Source of the DNA: Granulosicoccaceae bacterium
GTDB taxonomy: Bacteria; Pseudomonadota; Gammaproteobacteria; Granulosicoccales; Granulosicoccaceae
Length of the DNA stretch: 6,499 nt
Reading direction: 5' to 3'
NCBI GenBank assembly: GCA_023301405.1
Contig: JALZUX010000243.1
Location: 1-6,499, forward strand
In this document: positions 1-4,460 of the stretch, one piece after another
Layout of the letters: each line of letters opens with the position of its first letter
Numbering within the stretch: the first letter of the stretch is position 1
Notes under the pieces: model-generated
The model's database searches: none
The model's input: only the letters and a program-made list of their open reading frames with translations
Told to the model about the DNA's origin: nothing
Translations under genes and position numbers: made by a program

Positions 1-326
1 TCTATCGAGCTGTACCTTTCATCGCTGCGATAAACTTTTAGTCCATATCGCTTGGTGAGCTTTTTTGAAAAACTGGCTGAAAGAGTAATCTGCAGTTGCT
101 GTTCGCCGTCGTCGCGTAGCGGGAGACCCACAACTAATCCCGCCGGATGCCACTCGTCGACAAGTGCATCTATTTTTTCCCACTCGGGACGTCCATTGAC
201 GTTAAGAATAGTAACTAGTGGATTGGCCTGAGAAGTAGCGGTATGGCCCACCGCAATGCCAATGCGTTTGCCGCCGAAGTCAAAGCAAAGATAGGTGCCT
301 GAGTCGGGTGTGTCAGGTGTGGCCAT
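1..326 (-). CDS. ruvX: RuvX/YqgF, putative Holliday junction resolvase and pre-16S rRNA nuclease (3' part cut by window edge)
   Basis: I translated this by hand from the ATG at 326–324. It gives 108 residues before the left edge, so the C-terminus (roughly 30–40 residues by family length) is missing. RuvX/YqgF proteins have an RNase H-like fold and are implicated in Holliday junction resolution and in 5' maturation of 16S rRNA. Seen here: the N-terminal nuclease motif CFDFGGKRIG (residues 14–23, catalytic Asp probably D16), the VGLPLRDDG block (67–74, matching the family VGLP motif) and SDERYSSI (101–108, matching the family DER[LY]S motif with its acidic residue). About ten extra residues precede the usual start (MATPDTPDSG). 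The start lies 18 nt after the yqgE stop, with an AGG about 6 nt upstream, so it is almost certainly co-transcribed with yqgE. Confidence 0.93.
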   Translation of the reverse strand, partial: MATPDTPDSGTYLCFDFGGKRIGIAVGHTATSQANPLVTILNVNGRPEWEKIDALVDEWHPAGLVVGLPLRDDGEQQLQITLSASFSKKLTKRYGLKVYRSDERYSSI

Positions 327-344
327 GGTTTGCCTGCCGGTAGG

Positions 345-905
345 TCACGCATGTCCTTTGTCTGCAGACAGCAGTGAGAAATCACCAATGCCCATTGATT
401 GTGCAGCCAGATCAAACTTTTGTTCAGGGTCAGGGCTGAACAATAGATCTGTGGCCGCTTCGCACGTGAGCCATGCGTTGTCGGCGATTTCTGCCTCAAG
501 TTGCCCGGCGTCCCAGCCGGCATACCCCAATAACAACAGATACCGCTCAGGTCCGTTACCTGATCCGATCAAGGTCAATATTTCTGCTGAGCCGGATAAG
601 TTAACGCCATGCCCACCGGAGGTGCAATGCTTACCAATACTGCCGTGTGGTGCCGGGTACAGAACAAAGCCGCGTTCAGCGTCTATCGGACCACCTTCGT
701 AGGTATTGGTTTGTCGGTCAGAAGTCTGCAGGCATTCTATGTCGAGTTGATCAAAAACATCGCCGGCGGTTATTGCCGCTGTACGATTGATAACAAAACC
801 AAGTGCGCCATCGTCGTTGTGTTCGAAAATATAGGTGACGGTTTTTTCGAACCAGGAGTCAGCAAGGCCTGGCATTGAAAGTAAAAAATGATGAGTTAGA
901 TCCAT
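345..905 (-). CDS. yqgE: YqgE/AlgH family protein
   Basis: This encodes a 186-aa conserved protein of the UPF0301 (YqgE/AlgH) family, whose biochemical role is unsettled. It was originally linked to alginate regulation in Pseudomonas as AlgH. Family hallmarks are the N-terminus MDLTHHFLLSMPGL, then FEHNDDGALGFVINR (28–41), GGPIDAERGFVLY (71–83), LLGYAGWDAGQLEAEI (125–140), DNAWLT (142–147) and the C-terminal GHA. I chose the ATG at 905–903 because the family starts at M-[DN]-L-x-H-H-F and this gives nearly the same length as E. coli YqgE. An in-frame TTG at 947 would add 14 non-conserved residues. The Shine-Dalgarno is weak. It is followed 18 nt later by ruvX, the usual pairing in gammaproteobacteria. 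Confidence 0.95.
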   Translation of the reverse strand: MDLTHHFLLSMPGLADSWFEKTVTYIFEHNDDGALGFVINRTAAITAGDVFDQLDIECLQTSDRQTNTYEGGPIDAERGFVLYPAPHGSIGKHCTSGGHGVNLSGSAEILTLIGSGNGPERYLLLLGYAGWDAGQLEAEIADNAWLTCEAATDLLFSPDPEQKFDLAAQSMGIGDFSLLSADKGHA

Positions 906-1030
906 TCGCCACTGTTGCTCTGATCGGTCAGGGGGGCGGACGGCCAAATGTGGCCAGACAATTCCGCTAGTTTAGCAGCTTGGGTCGGTGTGTGGCGAAC
1001 ATTGAAGTAGGTTGTAGGATGTTTTTATGT

Positions 1031-1059
1031 TTTATAGAGACGGTGCGTTGCGGTAACAA
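1031..1059 (-). promoter_or_regulatory. Predicted sigma70 promoter for yqgE-ruvX
   Basis: On the minus strand a -35 box TTGTTA (1059–1054, 4/6 to consensus) and a -10 box TATAAA (1036–1031, 5/6) are separated by exactly 17 bp. The site abuts the tonB-like stop codon (1062–1060). It predicts a start near 1024 and a leader of about 120 nt before the yqgE ATG. The rest of the 154-bp gap shows no ORF and no clear intrinsic terminator, so read-through from tonB is also possible. Confidence 0.5.
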
Positions 1060-1923
1060 TTAATGGGTGGTCAGGGACCTGTCTGCATTAAATTGCCAGG
1101 TTCTAGTGATATAAAGCACATCGGTTTCCTTCGCTAGCTTTGCAGGCATTGGTGCGAAAGGCGCGGCCAGTTTAACTATTTTGGTGGCGGCGGCGTCTAG
1201 TTGCTTGTCGCCAGAGGACCGCTGTACAGCCACCTTAGTGAGTTGACCGTGCTTGTCGATACCAACAACCAGTACCAGCGATCCGGCGCGGGTTAAGGAC
1301 TGTGCCGGAAAATTAAGATTACCGATTCGCTCGACTTCCCGGACCCATTTCAGCATGTAGTTGGCTGCAGTCGCTTTTTTAGTGCTGGCTGTGACATACA
1401 TTGTGCGTGGTCTGCTAGCTTGTCGTTCCAGATCCCGAGCGATTTCGGCGGTGAGTTCGGCAATTTCTTGCTCACGTTGTAGTTTTGCGCTTTCAAGCGC
1501 CTGCTGTGTTTTGTTGGTTTGTTCCTGCTGTTTTTTTAGTTGTGTTTTCTGTTCTGAGAATATCTGCGTGATCACAGCGGTTTCGCGTGACTGTGTTTGT
1601 TTCGGCGAACTGGCTGGCACCACCTTCGCGGCTGTGCCATTTGACGGGGTGGACGCGTTGCCGCTTTGTGGTGCCGACGGGCGCTTGTGGGTCAGTGACT
1701 CACCGCCACCCTGTTGTGCGTGGGCAGCTAGGTAGCTGGCCTCGTCTGATGGATTTTCTGTTGGTTTTTTCACCAGCACAACTTCAAGTGACGGCGGAAT
1801 ATAGTGTTCGTGTTCAGCCTCGAAACCAACACCAAAGATGATCGCCAGATGCAATACGGCAGCTGCCCCTAGCGCGGTCGGCAGGATGTTGAGCGTTTGA
1901 TGGGCGTTTTCAATGATATTCAT
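1060..1923 (-). CDS. TonB-family energy-transducing protein, TonB3-like
   Basis: This 287-aa protein has a TonB layout. A short cytoplasmic N-terminus is followed by one membrane segment (about residues 15–33, LPTALGAAAVLHLAIIFGVG). A periplasmic spacer of low complexity, rich in Ser/Thr/Gln/Ala, spans about 50–115. A strongly charged, Gln/Glu/Lys-rich predicted coiled coil runs from about 118 to 170. The C-terminal TonB domain (about 190–280) includes YMLKWVREVERIGNLNFP, a GSLVLVVGIDKHGQL strand pair and KLAAPFAPMP. TonB proteins couple the inner-membrane proton-motive force to outer-membrane or envelope machines, normally with ExbB/ExbD, which are not encoded here. The usual Pro-Glu/Pro-Lys spacer is replaced by the coiled coil. 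In P. aeruginosa the tonB gene in this position (tonB3) is linked to twitching motility and pilus assembly. That fits the pil genes nearby, but the same role here is inference. ATG start without an obvious Shine-Dalgarno. Confidence 0.85.
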   Translation of the reverse strand: MNIIENAHQTLNILPTALGAAAVLHLAIIFGVGFEAEHEHYIPPSLEVVLVKKPTENPSDEASYLAAHAQQGGGESLTHKRPSAPQSGNASTPSNGTAAKVVPASSPKQTQSRETAVITQIFSEQKTQLKKQQEQTNKTQQALESAKLQREQEIAELTAEIARDLERQASRPRTMYVTASTKKATAANYMLKWVREVERIGNLNFPAQSLTRAGSLVLVVGIDKHGQLTKVAVQRSSGDKQLDAAATKIVKLAAPFAPMPAKLAKETDVLYITRTWQFNADRSLTTH

Positions 1924-2113
1924 GCACGACGTGGTATTGGCTGGGGTCGTAGTAAAGGTAGACCAATTGATTCAGGTCGGGAGGTTAAAGGGTGGCGCAA
2001 GCACAAATCGGCTGGGTTGGAAGAGTTTTGGATGACAAATCATCATAAGGGAAAGGTGGTTATTTATTGGCAGGTGTGTGTTGGCAGCTAGTGTGTATGG
2101 CGGCGGTAAGCAC

Positions 2114-2230
2114 TTAGTCGTCAGCGGACGCCAGAGAATTAAGGATGATCTCCAGAGCCCGCTGAGGGTCTGTTCGAGTGCTCGAATCTACTGTGGGTGC
2201 AGTCTTGGGCCAGATATCACGATCAGACAA
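2114..2230 (-). CDS. Tentative 38-aa ORF or relic of a longer gene's 3' end
   Basis: In the gap after gshB, in the same frame as gshB, a minus-strand reading frame stays open from just after a TGA (2272–2270) to a TAA (2116–2114). The only conventional start is a TTG at 2230–2228, giving MSDRDIWPKTAP, then TVDSSTRTDPQRALEIILNS, then LASADD. The C-terminal part reads like a real protein end: an amphipathic helix PQRALEIILNSLA after a D-S-S-T turn. That pattern is loosely like the last helix of small P-loop kinases, but this is only a resemblance. Against it being an intact gene: no Shine-Dalgarno before the TTG, no ATG or GTG, and small size. It may be a degraded 3' fragment or chance. Confidence 0.22.
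   Translation of the reverse strand: MSDRDIWPKTAPTVDSSTRTDPQRALEIILNSLASADD
2121..2165. repeat. Inverted repeat TCAGCGG-N31-CCGCTGA
   Basis: Perfect 7-bp arms lie at 2121–2127 and 2159–2165. A possible inner GAGA/TCTC pairing (2134–2137 with 2149–2152) could extend it into a bulged stem. No T-tract follows on either strand, so it is not a standard terminator. The function is unknown and it may be chance. Confidence 0.3.
2173..2186. repeat. Short palindrome TTCGAG-TG-CTCGAA
   Basis: Perfect 6-bp arms are separated by 2 bp, lying between the two larger dyads of the gap. It could be a protein-binding half-site pair or a tight hairpin. It also falls inside the tentative minus-strand ORF, so it may only reflect codons. 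Confidence 0.3.
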
Positions 2231-2266
2231 CGTTAATGAGAAGCAGCTATTCGTCTCTGCTGATCG
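2220..2266. repeat. Inverted repeat CGATCAG-N33-CTGATCG
   Basis: Perfect 7-bp arms lie at 2220–2226 and 2260–2266, with an alternative inner pairing AGCAG/CTGCT (2242–2246 with 2257–2261). Its centre lies 100 bp from the centre of the 2121–2165 dyad. It sits about 50 nt past the gshB stop, where a transcript-end structure would be expected, but no uridine run follows on the minus strand. Confidence 0.3.
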
Positions 2267-2314
2267 AAAATCTCACGGCCTTGCTACGACCCCAGTTCCT
2301 GTGCAGTCGCTTTG

Positions 2315-3262
2315 CTATTTTAAGCGTTTGGCAATGGTGTCCATAAACTGCCCACCAATATCAAGACCGCATTGCTCATCAAGTTCGCGGGCGCAGGTGG
2401 GGCTGGTCACGTTGATTTCCGTTACCCAGTCACCGATGACATCAACTCCGGCGAACAACACGCCCTTTTCAACGAGGGTAGGTCCGATCTTGGCGATAAT
2501 CTCTTTATCGCGTGTTGTTAGTGGCACCGCCATGCCAGTGCCACCGGCGGCTAAATTACCCCGGGTCTCACCGGCGGCTGGCATTCGCGCCAGTGCGTGC
2601 GAAATTGGTACACCGTCGACCACCAGAATGCGTTTGTCGCCTTCGGTTATTTCAGGGATATAACGTTGGGCCATGATCTGTGTTTTGCCGAAGTCTGTCA
2701 TGGTTTCAAGGACAACACTTACGTTGGGATCGTCGGCGCGTAGACGAAAAATAGAAGCGCCGCCCATGCCGTCGAGGGGTTTGACGATGATATCCTGATG
2801 CTCTTTGTGGAAGTCTCGCAGTTTGTCGTGACGGCTGGTGATTAGCGTTGGCGGGCAGCAGTCAGGAAACCAGGCCGTGTACATTTTTTCGTTGATGTCT
2901 CGCAGTGCAGCGGGATCGTTTAACACCAGTACGCCATCGTCTGCCGCACGCTGTAAAAAGTAAGTGGCGAACACATAGTCCATGTTAAAGGGGGGGTCTT
3001 GTCGCATGAGTATGCAGTCAAGCGAAGTCAGTGGGTGGTCTTCCTTTGGGCCTAGCTCGAACCAATGGTCAGCGTTGTCAAACACTTTGGCTGTTTGCAT
3101 GGTCGCGGCGGGAACGCCGTCGCGCATAAATAAGTCTTCGCGCTGGAAATAGGTGACCTGCCAGTCGCGCCGTTGGGCCGCCAGCATCATGGCTAGACTG
3201 GTATCTTTTGCGACCTTGATATTCTCGATGGGGTCCATCAATACACCGATTTTTTTTGTCAC
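2315..3262 (-). CDS. gshB: Glutathione synthetase
   Basis: This 315-aa ATP-grasp ligase joins gamma-glutamylcysteine and glycine to make glutathione in the cytoplasm, the second step of the pathway. The length matches E. coli GshB. Visible in order: the N-terminal substrate domain (KKIGVLMDPIENI, 3–15), the variant RQDPPFN (87–93, family RKDPPFD), NEKMYTAWFPD (124–134), ATP-grasp binding residues IIVKPLDGMGGASIFR (158–173), MAQRYIPEI and GDKRILVVDG (197–217), the glycine-rich loop GETRGNLAAGG (231–241) and the metal-binding end DVIGDWVTEINVTSPTC (274–290). The start is GTG (3262–3260), supported by GGAAT (3273–3269) 6 nt upstream and by the conserved N-terminus. It is transcribed divergently from pilG. 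An adjacent gshB is the usual neighbour of pilG in pseudomonads. Confidence 0.98.
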   Translation of the reverse strand: MTKKIGVLMDPIENIKVAKDTSLAMMLAAQRRDWQVTYFQREDLFMRDGVPAATMQTAKVFDNADHWFELGPKEDHPLTSLDCILMRQDPPFNMDYVFATYFLQRAADDGVLVLNDPAALRDINEKMYTAWFPDCCPPTLITSRHDKLRDFHKEHQDIIVKPLDGMGGASIFRLRADDPNVSVVLETMTDFGKTQIMAQRYIPEITEGDKRILVVDGVPISHALARMPAAGETRGNLAAGGTGMAVPLTTRDKEIIAKIGPTLVEKGVLFAGVDVIGDWVTEINVTSPTCARELDEQCGLDIGGQFMDTIAKRLK

Positions 3263-3330
3263 TGTAGAATTCCGATAGTTGTGGTGGCGGGTATTGTATC
3301 GTCTGTCGGCGATTGGTCGCCTTTTCTTTC

Positions 3331-3358
3331 ACTATATTTTTATCAACACACTGATAAA
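3331..3358 (-). promoter_or_regulatory. Candidate gshB promoter
   Basis: On the minus strand the -10 box TATAGT (3336–3331, 5/6) is preceded at 16 bp by a poor -35, TTTATC (3358–3353, 3/6). It would start transcription near 3324, about 60 nt before the GTG. The weak -35 lies inside the dyad at 3339–3358, consistent with control by a regulator binding there, but that is inference. Confidence 0.35.
3339..3358. promoter_or_regulatory. 20-bp operator-like dyad TTTATCA-N6-TGATAAA
   Basis: Perfect 7-bp arms (3339–3345 and 3352–3358) flank a 6-bp ACACAC spacer. The half-sites are about 13 bp apart start to start, a geometry typical of a dimeric regulator binding site. It overlaps the candidate -35 of gshB and lies about 36 bp upstream of the candidate pil -35. 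I cannot name the regulator. The arms do not fit the Crp or LexA consensus. Confidence 0.42.
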
Positions 3359-3393
3359 CAACGAATAAATATTTTTTGTCCGTTGCTGCGCTG

Positions 3394-3422
3394 TTGATGT
3401 GAAAGGGACATTGGGCTACAGT
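3394..3422 (+). promoter_or_regulatory. Candidate promoter for pilG-pilI-pilJ
   Basis: TTGATG (3394–3399, 4/6) and TACAGT (3417–3422, 4/6) are 17 bp apart. It would begin transcription near 3429 and leave a leader of about 140 nt before pilG. The match is moderate, and other weak hexamers exist closer to the gene (TAGAAT at 3531–3536 without a well-spaced -35). Confidence 0.3.
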
Positions 3423-3567
3423 CGTCGCGCTGGATGAGCCATGTTTCTATCAGCAGTGTAGGATCGCAAGTTCAGGTTTGTGCGGTTGGTCATCAGCAGG
3501 CGGCCTGACGCGCTTGTGTTAACAACAAAATAGAATAGAAATAGCCCAACAACCACGGTACTTAATT

Positions 3568-3936
3568 TTGCGAGTTCTTGTTGTCGACGATAGCAAAACC
3601 ATTAGAAGTTCAGTGCAGCGAATACTGCATCCGCGAGGTGCCATGGTACTCACTGCCTCAGACGGCTTTGCTGCATTGTGTGTGGTAGAACGTCAACCAC
3701 CTGATATTATTCTGCTGGATCTAATGATGCCTCGGCTTGACGGCTATCAGACGTGTGCGCTGCTGAAGCGTCACCCCGTATTTAACCGGATCCCGGTAGT
3801 TATGTTGTCTAGTAAGGATGGGGTTTTTGACCGGGCCCGGGGTCGGATGGCCGGTTCTGAGCTTTATCTCAGCAAGCCACTCACAGCAGAAAGTTTATTC
3901 GGTGCCATCGAAGCCCATGTTGAGTTGTCCCAATGA
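3568..3936 (+). CDS. pilG: Twitching motility response regulator PilG (CheY-like)
   Basis: This is a 122-aa single-domain receiver. Acidic pocket D7–D8, phospho-acceptor D51 (in ILLDLMMPRLDGYQ), switch Ser at 81–82 (VVMLSSKDG) and K103-P104 (LSKPL) are all present, so it should be phosphorylatable. The strings MMPRLDGYQTCALLKRH and MLSSKDGVFDRARGRMAGSELYLSKP match PilG of P. aeruginosa closely and differ from PilH, so this is PilG rather than a generic CheY. PilG takes phosphate from the ChpA kinase and promotes type IV pilus extension and cAMP production. The only conventional start after the in-frame TAA at 3520 is TTG at 3568, with no good Shine-Dalgarno. It places translation directly at beta-strand 1, some 8 residues shorter than P. 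aeruginosa PilG. Start uncertain, identity firm. It overlaps pilI by 4 bp (ATGA). Confidence 0.93.
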   Translation: MRVLVVDDSKTIRSSVQRILHPRGAMVLTASDGFAALCVVERQPPDIILLDLMMPRLDGYQTCALLKRHPVFNRIPVVMLSSKDGVFDRARGRMAGSELYLSKPLTAESLFGAIEAHVELSQ

Positions 3937-4460
3937 GTCTGCATTCGGCGCCCCAAAGCGTTTCAGTGACTTGGTCTGCACAGGCGCAGGACTGTGCACA
4001 CAGCACCGGTCGAGCGCTGTTGTTTATGTTGGGGAATACCACCTACGGCGTGTCAGTGGAATTTGTTCGCCGTGTTGTAGAAATGCCATCGGTGGTGCCG
4101 GTTGTCGGCAGCCAGCCTTGGTTCTCGGGGTTGGCAAATTGCGAAGGCGCGCCAGTGCCGCTGATCAATACACCGGCAATTCTCAATCAAGCAACAGAGC
4201 CACATGAGTTAAAGCGTGCGATCATAATTGATTGTGCATACGGCACAGCATTGTTAGGCGTTGAACAGATCACAACCTTGTCAGACTTATCCGGAAAACA
4301 AAAACACCACACGGTGCCTGGAGAATACCCGGCTGAATTTTTAGAGTATTCCTGTGAAGCCAACGGCGTGACCATCGGGGTAGTCAGTGTGCCAAAGCTG
4401 TTTCAATTTGTCAGTGCACCAGCTCAGGTGTCGAATAATCAACCTGGTGAACGCACTTGA
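3933..4460 (+). CDS. pilI: PilI-like chemotaxis adaptor (CheW domain), divergent
   Basis: This 175-aa protein has one CheW-like domain (about residues 26–160), which would tether the PilJ receptor to the ChpA histidine kinase at the inner face of the membrane. Recognisable pieces are ALLFMLGNTTYGVSVEFVRRVVEMP (28–52), WFSGLANCEG (63–72, family W-[VI]-x-G-x-x-N-[LV]-R-G), PVPLINTPAIL (74–84), RAIIIDCAYGTALLGVEQI (95–113) and a final IGVVSVPKLF strand (148–157). Length and position match P. aeruginosa PilI, but overall similarity is low. Glu71 stands where CheW proteins carry the conserved Arg (R62 of E. coli CheW) that takes part in receptor and kinase contacts. The ATG overlaps the pilG stop and the TGA overlaps the pilJ TTG, indicating translational coupling. 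The identification rests on domain plus synteny. Confidence 0.85.
   Translation: MSLHSAPQSVSVTWSAQAQDCAHSTGRALLFMLGNTTYGVSVEFVRRVVEMPSVVPVVGSQPWFSGLANCEGAPVPLINTPAILNQATEPHELKRAIIIDCAYGTALLGVEQITTLSDLSGKQKHHTVPGEYPAEFLEYSCEANGVTIGVVSVPKLFQFVSAPAQVSNNQPGERT
4446..4460 (+). promoter_or_regulatory. Shine-Dalgarno GGTGA and TTGA start/stop overlap of pilI/pilJ
   Basis: GGTGA at 4446–4450 is spaced 6 nt from the TTG start of pilJ at 4457–4459, whose last two bases form the pilI TGA stop. The strong spacing decides for the TTG over the downstream ATG at 4487 and implies coupled translation of adaptor and receptor. Confidence 0.7.

Larger units (their letters stand above)
1924..2314. other. 391-bp intergenic gap between gshB and tonB-like gene
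   Basis: No confidently recognised gene lies here. It contains three inverted repeats, annotated separately, and a tentative 38-codon minus-strand ORF (2230–2114). I see no clear intrinsic terminator for gshB, since none of the dyads is followed by a T-run in the minus-strand sense. No convincing sigma70 promoter for the tonB-like gene was found. A lone TATGAT (minus strand, 2050–2045) lacks a good -35 box. The gap is unusually long for genes that are otherwise close in this neighbourhood. Confidence 0.6.
3263..3567. other. Divergent gshB / pilG intergenic region
   Basis: About 305 bp separate the two start codons. It includes an AT-rich core (about 3321–3380) carrying a 20-bp dyad, a probable gshB promoter on the minus strand and a candidate pil promoter on the plus strand. 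A 24-codon ATG ORF (3434–3508) is present but unsupported. No RNA gene was recognised. Confidence 0.7.

Noticed and set aside
2031..2044. GATGA-CAAA-TCATC hairpin in the gap upstream of the tonB-like gene
   Set aside because: Only a 5-bp AT-rich stem without a T-run; too weak to call a terminator or operator.
1897..2091. Plus-strand 64-codon ORF overlapping the 5' end of the tonB-like gene and its upstream region
   Set aside because: TTG/ATG start antisense to the tonB start, no Shine-Dalgarno, and a basic Trp-rich composition with no recognisable motif; most likely chance.
2178..2663. Plus-strand 161-codon ORF
   Set aside because: Mostly antisense to the conserved 3' half of gshB; Ser/Pro-rich shadow translation without family features.
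3497..3507. Palindrome CAGGCGGCCTG upstream of pilG
   Set aside because: The single-base centre is too tight for a hairpin and nothing like a T-tract follows; probably chance in a short GC-rich stretch.
3434..3508. 24-codon ATG ORF (MSHVSISSVGSQ...) upstream of pilG
   Set aside because: No ribosome binding site and no recognisable pattern. It could be a leader peptide, but nothing such as a terminator/antiterminator pair supports that.
3568..3936. Possibility that the receiver gene is PilH rather than PilG
   Set aside because: The segments around the phosphorylation site and after beta-4 (MMPRLDGYQTCALLK, MLSSKDGVFDRARGR) match PilG, whereas PilH has a different pattern around these sites.
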